Positions 17,161 to 24,854 of a stretch of 64,000 nt of DNA are shown one piece after another; the stretch's first letter is position 1; every line of letters begins with the position of its first letter. This stretch comes from Sneathiella aquimaris. Its GTDB lineage: Bacteria; Pseudomonadota; Alphaproteobacteria; Sneathiellales; Sneathiellaceae. The notes under the pieces are model-generated. The model was given only the letters and a program-made list of their open reading frames with translations. It did not search any database and was not told the origin of the DNA. A program made the position numbers and the translations under genes. The stretch spans positions 3,231,501-3,295,500 of the forward strand of contig NZ_CP112881.1 of assembly GCF_026409565.1 (NCBI RefSeq). The letters run 5' to 3'.

Positions 17161-17861
17161 TGATCAGGAAATCATTCATCTCAACGCTTGCTGTCGCTGG
17201 TCTGATATCGATCGCGACAGGCAATGCCCGCGCTATTACGGACACAGATCTTGGCTTATTCGGAACGATTGAGATCGCCTCCGATGACCTGACATCGTTG
17301 CCGCAGTGGAAGAGGGTCATTTCCAGCTTTAAGGAGTTGGATAAACAGGCCGCCTTATGCGACCGGGACATCCAGAAATGTAAATCGCAACAAATGACCC
17401 TATGGCGCGCAAAGATTCAGGAATTAGAGCTGGAAACAGCCAACGCCAAGGTCCGACAAGTAAACAGCTTCATCAACAAATGGCGTATGACCACGGATGA
17501 AGAAACCTACAAACGTTCGGATCACTGGGCGGAACCGCTGGAATTTATTGTCAATGGCGGCGATTCCGAAGACTTTGCGATCATGAAATATATCAGTTTA
17601 AAGGAACTGGGCATCCCTGCATCAAGTATGAGAATTGTTGTGACCAATGATGTTCTTCGGGGGAAGACACACACCATACTCAGCGTTGATACAGGAAGTG
17701 AACGCTATGTTCTGGATTCTCAAAATAATACGATCTTGAGAGAGGATCTTGTGCGCTATTACGTTCCTTTTTACTCGTTAAATGAAACAAAAAGATGGGC
17801 CCACGTTCCTAAGCAGGCTGCCGATCTGAAAAAGGCAGCAGGGGTTGAAAAAAATGACTGA
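17160..17861 (+). CDS. LapG-family pseudo-protease (catalytic Cys replaced by Ser)
   Basis: A 233-residue secreted BTLCP-family protein with signal peptide cleavage near NARA-ITD. The fold motifs align with the active homologue at 10557. The catalytic Cys is Ser136 (GGDSEDFAIMKY, codon TCC at 17565-17567), while His171 (KTHTILSV) and Asp186 (YVLDSQ) are kept. Cys-to-Ser changes normally abolish activity in this clan, so it is probably inactive and may bind the adhesin or compete for the regulator. It starts inside the adaptor stop codon and overlaps the next sensor gene, placing it firmly in the secretion operon. A serine-type protease is a less likely alternative. Confidence 0.85.
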   Translation: MIRKSFISTLAVAGLISIATGNARAITDTDLGLFGTIEIASDDLTSLPQWKRVISSFKELDKQAALCDRDIQKCKSQQMTLWRAKIQELELETANAKVRQVNSFINKWRMTTDEETYKRSDHWAEPLEFIVNGGDSEDFAIMKYISLKELGIPASSMRIVVTNDVLRGKTHTILSVDTGSERYVLDSQNNTILREDLVRYYVPFYSLNETKRWAHVPKQAADLKKAAGVEKND

Positions 17862-19923
17862 AACAATGGCCAGGTTAGAACTTAACAAATTCATGTCGGA
17901 TGATGTACCGGATGAAAAACTGCCGTCTACATCCAGACCCCTGAAAATCGGGGCCTTAATAGCGATTGTTCTGCTGATCATTTGCTACTTTGCATCCGAC
18001 TTCTTTATTAATAAGCAAAAAGCACAGATCCTGCAGGAATTGAAAACCCGCCAGGAAATCACCGTTGTCAGCAAAGCCGAAATTGTTCGAACCTGGATTG
18101 GCCAGACGGGTCAACGGGCCAATCAAATTGTGAACAATCCGTTGTTTCGTCTTTTTGCGGCTGAAATCAATCAAGCAAAAACAGACGACTTACCCCGGGC
18201 ACTGGCGGAGCAACTGCCCTATATGCAAAATGCGATTACCAGCTTCACACAGGAAAGCGATGTTCTTTCAGCCTATCTTGTGGGGGCGAATGGTCGGGCC
18301 TATCTCGCCTCCAGCGGGGCTTCGGGTTTGAGTGATCAACAACGTGAGCTTGCGATCGCGCAATATGCTTCCAAATCAATTACAACCTCCCCTTTACGGG
18401 TCGTTGGAGAGACCCTTGTTTATGACTTTCTGATCCCTGTCCTTCCGGCGCAATCTGCTGACTCAGCAGAAAATGCAAAAGTCGCAGGTGTTCTTGTTAT
18501 GACCGTACCAGCGTCTGGTCAGATCGCGGAAATTCTTAAGCCATCGCGTATTTCAACATCTGGCGAGAGGACCCGTTTTTATCAGATTTCGAATGATAAC
18601 TACTTTGAGATCACTCCAACGTCACCTCCTTTTCTTGCAGAGCAGGCCTCGGAATTAACAAACCAGAAACCTCGCTCTTTCTCTGCCAAACAGCTTGAAG
18701 GTGAGCCTGATAGCGTTTATGGAATTGGTACAATCGTTCAAGGAACAAACTGGTATATTCTACAAGGCGAGACAGAGCGATCCGCCTTCGCCCCGCTAGA
18801 GACCTATGCGCTGGTCATCTACGGTATTGCTGCCAGTATTTTTGTTGTGGCCATGAGTGTTTTGGTTGGAATCTGGTTAAGCCTTCGCAGTTCAAATGCT
18901 AAAGCAATGGCCGACCAGTACCGGGATTTTGCCCATCAGATCAACGCGCAACGCCGCTTGTTAGGCAGTATCAACAACACAATTGATGACCTGATTTCTT
19001 TGACGGATGCGTCTGGGCGGTATGTTTATGCCAATCCGGCGCTCGCCCGTTTTGTTAATTTTCCAGTGCAATCCATTGCCGGCAAATCAGATCGGGACCT
19101 TTTTGGGGATGTTATTGCCCGGAAACTGACCGACCTAAACCAGCAAGTCATGGATACCAAGGAAACAGCCAGTCGAATTGTTGAAATGGAAATCCAAGGG
19201 GAAACACGTATCCTTCGCATTGAAAAAAGCCGCCTTATGGATGATGACGGCCAATTTATGGGTATCGTTTCCGTTGCTGGTGACATTACAGATTTCATCA
19301 TGCATCAGCGCCAGAAAGAAGAACTCGGTCGCAAGACAATCTCGATTTTGGTTCACATTATGGAAGAAAACGATCCGTATTTGGCCGGGCATTCAAGCCG
19401 CATGAGCGAATTGTCTAATGCCGTAGCTGAAATCATGGAACTTCCCGAGGCAACAAAAGAAGCCATTCGCACAGGCGCCAATCTTTCACAGATCGGCAAG
19501 ATTTCCATCCCGTCGGAGATCCGAACCAAGGAAGGTCGTCTAACCGAGCAGGAAATGGAGATTATGCGGGGCCATGTTGGCAAAGCAAAATCTGTCCTGT
19601 CTGACATGGAAATCGACCAATCGGTAGTTACTGCTGTTACCCATATGTATGAGCGACTGGATGGAAGCGGTTATCCAGCGCAGCTGAGCGGTGCCGAAAT
19701 TGATATGTCCGGTCGAATTCTTGGCATTACAGATATTCTCGTGGCCCGCCTCTCACCCCGGTCTTATCGTGAAGCGATTAGCACTGAAGAAGCAATGGAA
19801 GTCTTTAGAAGCAATCCGGAGAAGTATGATCAGGACGTGGTCGTTGCACTGGACCAGTTCCTGACGACACCGGAAGGCGAGGCTTTCAAAGAGAATGTGA
19901 AAGAGGCCGCTATTCTAGAATAA
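17854..19923 (+). CDS. Membrane sensor with PAS and partly degenerate HD-GYP domain
   Basis: A 689-residue paralogue of the sensor at 8257. It has TM ~30-50, a periplasmic sensor (~51-320), a second TM (~325-345), a PAS domain (~365-475) and an HD-GYP-like domain (~490-660). The HD pair is Ser545-Gln546 (GANLSQIGKI). The next metal His is kept (MRGHVGK), the HH motif is HM (VTHMYERLDGSGYP), and the GYP motif itself is intact. Without the HD centre, hydrolysis of c-di-GMP is doubtful, but binding is possible. The ATG at 17854 has an AGGGG site, and the gene overlaps the pseudo-LapG stop by 8 bases. It is the last gene of the operon before a strong terminator. Confidence 0.82.
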   Translation: MTETMARLELNKFMSDDVPDEKLPSTSRPLKIGALIAIVLLIICYFASDFFINKQKAQILQELKTRQEITVVSKAEIVRTWIGQTGQRANQIVNNPLFRLFAAEINQAKTDDLPRALAEQLPYMQNAITSFTQESDVLSAYLVGANGRAYLASSGASGLSDQQRELAIAQYASKSITTSPLRVVGETLVYDFLIPVLPAQSADSAENAKVAGVLVMTVPASGQIAEILKPSRISTSGERTRFYQISNDNYFEITPTSPPFLAEQASELTNQKPRSFSAKQLEGEPDSVYGIGTIVQGTNWYILQGETERSAFAPLETYALVIYGIAASIFVVAMSVLVGIWLSLRSSNAKAMADQYRDFAHQINAQRRLLGSINNTIDDLISLTDASGRYVYANPALARFVNFPVQSIAGKSDRDLFGDVIARKLTDLNQQVMDTKETASRIVEMEIQGETRILRIEKSRLMDDDGQFMGIVSVAGDITDFIMHQRQKEELGRKTISILVHIMEENDPYLAGHSSRMSELSNAVAEIMELPEATKEAIRTGANLSQIGKISIPSEIRTKEGRLTEQEMEIMRGHVGKAKSVLSDMEIDQSVVTAVTHMYERLDGSGYPAQLSGAEIDMSGRILGITDILVARLSPRSYREAISTEEAMEVFRSNPEKYDQDVVVALDQFLTTPEGEAFKENVKEAAILE

Positions 19924-19953
19924 TCGGCGAACAGAATAGTCCAAACACTAAAG

Positions 19954-19982
19954 AAAGAGGGTCAGAAATGATCCTCTTTTTT
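19954..19982 (+). terminator. Intrinsic terminator of the secretion operon
   Basis: A 10-bp stem (AAAGAGGGTC with GATCCTCTTT, one G-U pair), a 6-base loop and a T run, right after the HD-GYP-like gene and overlapping the end of the convergent small gene. Confidence 0.85.
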
Positions 19983-20301
19983 AGGACTCGTCGGAAGGGA
20001 ATGTTTCTTTCAATACCGCATCATCCACTGCGGATACTACACTATCCATACCACTGGTTAGGTTGTCAGCGTTCAACGCTGTATTGGGCACAGTGAGAAC
20101 GCCGTTCTTTTCGCCCGGCACTGTTTCAAACTGGATCTCGTCCAAATGATCAGATGCTGCAATATTCAGGGCGTCAAATAACGCATCAAGATCGACAGGC
20201 TCTTCTTCCACAACGGCCGTAACTGCCTCTTCAGCCACTGATGGGATTGCATCAGCAGAGACTTTACCCAGCTCGTTTTTTGTTTCATCAGAGTTCGTCA
20301 T
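19981..20301 (-). CDS. Small acidic protein of unknown function
   Basis: A ~106-residue, strongly acidic protein rich in Asp, Glu, Val and Ala, without Cys, Trp, signal peptide or membrane segment. A DLDALFDALNIA stretch near residues 50-61 may form an amphipathic helix. I do not recognise the family. The ATG at 20301 is preferred because an AGGTG site lies 6-7 bases upstream; ATG and GTG codons occur slightly further up. It is convergent with the secretion operon and follows the protease gene on the same strand after a 214-base AT-rich gap likely to hold its own promoter. Confidence 0.55.
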   Translation of the reverse strand: MTNSDETKNELGKVSADAIPSVAEEAVTAVVEEEPVDLDALFDALNIAASDHLDEIQFETVPGEKNGVLTVPNTALNADNLTSGMDSVVSAVDDAVLKETFPSDES

Positions 20302-20524
20302 ACTCATCACCTATGCCGTCAGATACAAAACCAATGTTTCAACGGCTTCATTGCTATCACTAGAAAGGGCGCAAATTAAGCGTCAACCTATTAGTGCAAT
20401 CTATAGAAAGTAAGGTCTGCAAACATCCCTCATATGAGGTATCTTCTTACAAATATGGTTATTTTTTAATAAAATTTTCGATATTTTTTAATAAAACCGC
20501 CATCAATTCGAATGAAATGGGCAA

Positions 20525-21343
20525 TTAATCGTTTGAATTAAGGGTGTTAGAAAATTGGAAACTGGGGACTGCGATCCCCAATGCGGGCTGGTTTTTAGCC
20601 CGTATCGTTGCGGAATGAATACCTATTAAAGTATAGGTGTTTTCGGTTTTTATGAACAAGGGCGACCCTGAATCCCCATTGGTCGCATCGCAATCATGCA
20701 AAAATATCGGGGCTTTTTCCCCGTTCAATGTTCCGTACTGAACAATATCGCACCCCCGATGAACTGTCAGAACATGCGCAAAATCCCGACTGTAGCCAGC
20801 TTGAATGATATCGCCGGGCGAGCGGTTCTCTTTTATATACCTGCCCCCTTTTGATGAAGACACGGACACAAAGCCAAACTGATCTCCAAGGTCTTTATCA
20901 ATCGTCAACACGGCCCAGTCATTCTGACGCTTCAGCGGATATTGATTGAGGTCCGGGAGTTTCTTAAACGCAGTTTTGTAAGAAAGGCCCTTTGCGGCGG
21001 CTACATATTTTCCTTTTTCATAGCCAAGAACGAAATGGAAATATTTTGCCTGCGACCAGCGTCGGGTTTTCTTATTCCAAAAACAATGCGCCGCGGTTAA
21101 AACCTTATTCCTTGCAATCAGGATTCCCGTACAAAACGAGCCATCTTTATTGATCCGGCCAATCGTATTCCAGGGAAATTGCTGAATATCAACCCGTTCG
21201 CGATCGTCATTGCCTTTGATACCCTGCAACTTCAAAGGGGCTGCGCCGGCAACAACGGGCCCAAGGCACAGCATAATACTGACCAGCCCGAACAGACGGG
21301 ATAGACGGGGCAAACAGCAAAAGACCCTAGATTTTGGGAACAT
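20525..21343 (-). CDS. Secreted trypsin-like (S1 family) serine protease
   Basis: A 272-residue protease with an N-terminal signal sequence (~13-35, ending VVAGAA). The chymotrypsin-fold triad is complete: His in VLTAAHCFW, Asp in RQNDWAVL, Ser in ATNGDSGSPLF. A Cys pair near the His (FCTG...AHCF) and another near the Ser may form disulfides. The reading frame opens at TTG 21358, directly after the stop of the lipoprotein gene; the ATG at 21343 is used here. It probably acts in the periplasm or outside the cell. Its target is unknown. Confidence 0.82.
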   Translation of the reverse strand: MFPKSRVFCCLPRLSRLFGLVSIMLCLGPVVAGAAPLKLQGIKGNDDRERVDIQQFPWNTIGRINKDGSFCTGILIARNKVLTAAHCFWNKKTRRWSQAKYFHFVLGYEKGKYVAAAKGLSYKTAFKKLPDLNQYPLKRQNDWAVLTIDKDLGDQFGFVSVSSSKGGRYIKENRSPGDIIQAGYSRDFAHVLTVHRGCDIVQYGTLNGEKAPIFLHDCDATNGDSGSPLFIKTENTYTLIGIHSATIRAKNQPALGIAVPSFQFSNTLNSND

Positions 21344-21358
21344 AAACGGCCATCCCAA

Positions 21359-21616
21359 TTAAGAACAAATCATCCGCATGGCCAAAGAGCCTGCGACTGT
21401 GTAACAAACGTCGCCTTCTGATGTCTTGTAACGCCAGTGCCGTAAAGCACCGTCCTCGGCAATTTCATCGGGCTCTCCGGCCGCTTCCAGAATACCTTCA
21501 GGCGACGTCGTGCCGGCAATTTTCTCCAGAAGTTCCGCCTGCGATCGATCATTGCAGGCAGACAAACCGGCTGCTAAAAAACTTAGGAACACCAGATGAG
21601 ATAAATATTGTTTCAT
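21359..21616 (-). CDS. Small lipoprotein
   Basis: An 85-residue protein with a lipoprotein signal (hydrophobic stretch then AAGLSAC, Cys21 as lipidation site) and a short mature domain, GEPDEIAEDGALRHWRYKTSEGDVCY. The mature part resembles the SmpA/OmlA-like half-repeat ('G.P....DG...W.Y') seen in many small lipoproteins. It is immediately upstream of, and likely co-transcribed with, the trypsin-like protease. It could be a membrane-bound partner or inhibitor; this is only inferred from the pairing. Confidence 0.65.
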   Translation of the reverse strand: MKQYLSHLVFLSFLAAGLSACNDRSQAELLEKIAGTTSPEGILEAAGEPDEIAEDGALRHWRYKTSEGDVCYTVAGSLAMRMICS

Positions 21617-21732
21617 CTATTGAGCTGACCTTCCAATTAAAGGGGTTGGAATAAACGGCAGTCTATTCAGACAGCCCTAGTCTAGCGAAAGAAAGTTGCA
21701 AGGACATTAACTGCCCCGCAAAGGAAATAAAT

Positions 21733-22296
21733 ATGAAACGACAGCAGGAAATCCTGGATTTTTGGTTTTTACCGCCAACCCATCCCGATTACGGAAAACC
21801 GCGAGAAGAATGGTTCTCTAAAAATGAGGAATTTGACGCACTGGTTCGAGATAATTTTCTTGAAGATTTTTCCAAAGCGATCGAGGGGCATTACCTGGAT
21901 TGGACGGATACCGACATGGGATGCCTGGCACTAATCCTTTTGCTGGATCAGTTTTCCCGCAATATGTTTCGTGATGACCCAAAAGCGTTCAGTGCCGATG
22001 CAAAAGCAAGAGAAATTGCACGGCACATGATTGACCGGGGCTATTTTGACGGCTTGTCCACGCTGCATAAAAAGTTTGCCGCCCTGCCGTTCGAGCACAG
22101 CGAAAGTCTTCAGGATCAAGAATATTCCATGACGTTATTTAAGACATTTGGCGGAGAAGTCGACATAGACTACGCTCAACGACACTACGACATAATAAAA
22201 AAATTTGGTCGTTTTCCCCATCGAAACGCTGTATTGAACAGACAATCCACAGATGAAGAACGCGCATTTCTGAAAATGCCGGGCTCTTCCTTTTAA
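21733..22296 (+). CDS. DUF924 family protein
   Basis: A 187-residue soluble, all-helical protein of the DUF924 family. The family motifs LLLDQFSRNMFRDDPKAFS (~75-93) and FGRFPHRNAVLNR (~157-169) are clear. The biochemical role of the family is unknown. The start has an AAAGGAAA site. It is followed 37 bases later by the SDR gene on the same strand, perhaps as an operon. Confidence 0.88.
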   Translation: MKRQQEILDFWFLPPTHPDYGKPREEWFSKNEEFDALVRDNFLEDFSKAIEGHYLDWTDTDMGCLALILLLDQFSRNMFRDDPKAFSADAKAREIARHMIDRGYFDGLSTLHKKFAALPFEHSESLQDQEYSMTLFKTFGGEVDIDYAQRHYDIIKKFGRFPHRNAVLNRQSTDEERAFLKMPGSSF

Positions 22297-22333
22297 ATCT
22301 ATTGGGCGCGTAAAACAAAAACAGGAAATATCC

Positions 22334-23104
22334 ATGAGCAACCTGAACGGAAAAGTTATTATTATTACTGGCGCCAGCCGGGGTATCGGTGCGGCCGCCG
22401 CAGTGGAATGTGCACGTCAGGGCGCAAAACTATCCATCAGCTCCAGAAACGCTGCTGACTGTGCAAATGTGCTTGAACAGATTGATGGAGTTGGTGGTGA
22501 GGCATTTGCAGCGAGCTGTGACGTTTCAGATTTCAACGCCGTCGAGCAATTGGTGAAAGAAACCATTGAACGGTTTGGCAAAATTGATGCAATCGTGAAT
22601 AATGCGGGAATTGTAGACCCTGTTGGATTGATCGAAAATACAGACCCACAGGAATGGGCACGCAATATTTCCGTAAACCTTGTTGGTGTTTATAACGGCA
22701 TCCGCAGTACCTTGCCGTATTTCTACAAGCAGGGCTCAGGAACAATTATCAATATCAGCTCTGGGGCTGCACATAACCCGCTTGAAGGTTGGAGCGCCTA
22801 TTGCAGTGGCAAGGCGGGCGTCTACATGATGACCCGAGCAACGGCCCATGAAGCCGGTGAAAAAGGGGTAAAAGTCTTTGGTTTTGCCCCAGGTGTTGTT
22901 GATACCGACATGCAGGGTATCATTCGGGCCTCAGGTATTAACCGGGTAAGCCAGCTTCCACGGGAAAATCTGTCCCCATCCCACGAACCCGCTGCGGCAA
23001 TTGCCTGGTTATGCGGCGAGCAGTCGGATGATCTTGCGGGTCAGGAACTGGATGTTCGCAACGAAGACCTGCGCAAACGCGTTGGCCTTCCTGCGATCGC
23101 TTAA
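22334..23104 (+). CDS. SDR family oxidoreductase
   Basis: A 256-residue classical short-chain dehydrogenase. It carries the cofactor motif GASRGIGAA (~13-21), NNAG near 90, and the catalytic Ser-Tyr-Lys set (NISSGA; AYCSGK). The residue pattern after the second strand (SSRN) suggests NADP preference. The substrate cannot be told. The stop is 5 bases from the end of the convergent gene. Confidence 0.9.
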   Translation: MSNLNGKVIIITGASRGIGAAAAVECARQGAKLSISSRNAADCANVLEQIDGVGGEAFAASCDVSDFNAVEQLVKETIERFGKIDAIVNNAGIVDPVGLIENTDPQEWARNISVNLVGVYNGIRSTLPYFYKQGSGTIINISSGAAHNPLEGWSAYCSGKAGVYMMTRATAHEAGEKGVKVFGFAPGVVDTDMQGIIRASGINRVSQLPRENLSPSHEPAAAIAWLCGEQSDDLAGQELDVRNEDLRKRVGLPAIA

Positions 23105-23109
23105 CCTGT

Positions 23110-23850
23110 TTAATTCAGGGTTCCCCAAAAGTCGTTTAACTCTTCTATTGAGATAGCATAGATTTCGGGAACCCTGATTTTATAATGCTCGCACTGGCAT
23201 TTCAGAAATTCCAGTTCATTCAGATACTCTTCCTCTTTTTTAAACCGGATACTGATTTCCTCACGGCTCATGAGCTGTAAGGATCGGACACTCATCAAGA
23301 CACGCCGCCGGTTTGCCTGTGCTGACTGATCCATCGATCGCGTCAACAAGCCGACAAATAGTTTGGACATGGAAAATAAAAGGTGCGACGGATATACAAG
23401 AACGCTGCTTCTAATGAATTTCCGCTGCTGTCGTTGTGAAAAAGGACCAATCACGTCCATTTTCGAGTTCAAATAAAGCCGGACCGCCTCTCTTCGACAA
23501 CAGATGAGCGATCGTGGCATCATTATTGCCAGTTGAACAAAAGCAGGCAGATAAACACAAAGCTGCTCCAGCCTCAAAATTTTTGCCATAAATCGAAATT
23601 CAGCAAGCCAGAAACGTTTGTCGATGGACGGAAGGGCTGCCAGTTGCTCTTCAACCATCTCAATGAGATAATCCCGCTCAGATTGTTCCTGCTCCAGTAA
23701 ATCGCGACGAAGATCGTTTGTCACCTTGTTTTCGATCAGGACCGGTCGTGCCCACGGAGAGAGAAACCCATTAACATTTTTCCACTCGATATCGTGCCGT
23801 GGCAACAATAGGGACGTAATTTTTTGAGAAGATACAGTATTTGAAGACAC
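23110..23850 (-). CDS. Hypothetical protein
   Basis: A 246-residue protein of no family I recognise. It is rich in Arg, Leu and Glu and predicted largely helical. A moderately hydrophobic part lies around residues 95-120 (LCVYLPAFVQLAIMMP), and there is a charged helix near 205-225 (RFKKEEEYLNELEF). No signal peptide is evident. It starts at GTG with a CGGGG site. It lies 68 bases downstream of the MlaF-like ATPase on the same strand, so the two may be co-transcribed and functionally linked. Confidence 0.6.
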   Translation of the reverse strand: MSSNTVSSQKITSLLLPRHDIEWKNVNGFLSPWARPVLIENKVTNDLRRDLLEQEQSERDYLIEMVEEQLAALPSIDKRFWLAEFRFMAKILRLEQLCVYLPAFVQLAIMMPRSLICCRREAVRLYLNSKMDVIGPFSQRQQRKFIRSSVLVYPSHLLFSMSKLFVGLLTRSMDQSAQANRRRVLMSVRSLQLMSREEISIRFKKEEEYLNELEFLKCQCEHYKIRVPEIYAISIEELNDFWGTLN

Positions 23851-23918
23851 ACGAAACCCCGATAGATTTAATCTCTGATCGGATAAACGTTCGGTGCGGG
23901 CCTAACGTGAGAAAAGCG

Positions 23919-24704
23919 TTAGAAGGAGAGAGACGCCACGGCCATTTTAATCGGCCCATCTTTCTTCTTATTCCAAAATTGCTCCACATACGCATTCCCG
24001 GTATCGGTGATTGTATCCCCCGGGCCAGACCATACACAGCGTCCTTCGTGCAGCATCGCAATATCATCTGACACTTTTGCCGCCGTGACCAGATTACTGG
24101 TGACAACAATGGCCGTACTACCCAGTTTACGGACATTTTCAATGATCAGGTCGTTGATCACATTACTCATGATCGGGTCCAGACCCGCGGTCGGCTCATC
24201 CAGAAACAAAATCGGTGGTTCTCCCGCCAGCGCACGGGCAATCCCAACCCGTTTTTGCATTCCACCGGACAATTCAGAGGGGAAAAGATCCACAACATCC
24301 GCTGACAGGCCGACGGCTCTCAGCTTTTCAACCGCTATTTCGCGGACATGCTCCCGACTGTTTCCTTTTTCCTGCAACAGACGAAAACCAATATTTTCCC
24401 AGACCGGCAGACCATCGAATAAGCCTGACCGCTGAAACAGAATGCCAAACTGATGTAAAAAATCGTCTCGCTCTGCACTATTGATGGACGGAGCTTTCGA
24501 TCCTGCGATTTCGATTAATCCCGCATCAGGCTTAATCAAGCCAAGTATTGTTTTCAGCGTAAGCGTTTTTCCACTGCCTGATGGCCCGATCAGCGTCAGG
24601 ATTTTTCCGGTTTCGACAGAAAGGGATACATCTGCCAGAGCCTGCACTTTGCCAAACCGCTTCTGTAATCCTTCGACCCGTATTTTCATCTGTTTTTGAG
24701 GCAT
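23919..24704 (-). CDS. Orphan MlaF-like ABC transporter ATPase lacking H-loop His
   Basis: A 261-residue ATPase of the MlaF/Mkl type (phospholipid/organic solvent transport). It carries Walker A GPSGSGKT, the MlaF-type Q-loop segment FQRSGLFDGLPVWENIGF, signature LSGGMQKR and Walker B ILFLDEPT. The H-loop, normally VTHD in this family, reads VTSN (Ser203-Asn204), removing the His that contacts the ATP gamma-phosphate. No MlaE permease or MlaD binding protein is adjacent; the only likely operon partner is the unknown gene downstream. It may work with a permease encoded elsewhere, or may have changed function. Confidence 0.82.
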   Translation of the reverse strand: MPQKQMKIRVEGLQKRFGKVQALADVSLSVETGKILTLIGPSGSGKTLTLKTILGLIKPDAGLIEIAGSKAPSINSAERDDFLHQFGILFQRSGLFDGLPVWENIGFRLLQEKGNSREHVREIAVEKLRAVGLSADVVDLFPSELSGGMQKRVGIARALAGEPPILFLDEPTAGLDPIMSNVINDLIIENVRKLGSTAIVVTSNLVTAAKVSDDIAMLHEGRCVWSGPGDTITDTGNAYVEQFWNKKKDGPIKMAVASLSF

Positions 24705-24854
24705 GTATTTCTCTCTTTAAACGCTGAGTTTGCAGGCTACAGGATCGCCTTATGGAAGAAAACACGATAAATGCACAACCAAACTGTTTTTTGATCTTCC
24801 TGTTTTATTGGAATGCATATTGGCGAAGGAGAAAATGCAGTGTAAAAGAATTTT

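Noticed and set aside
17160-17861. Sequencing error turning Cys into Ser
   Set aside because: Cannot be excluded from one sequence, but the surrounding motif also differs coherently (GGDSEDFAIM versus FGDCEDYAIV), which favours a genuine diverged paralogue.
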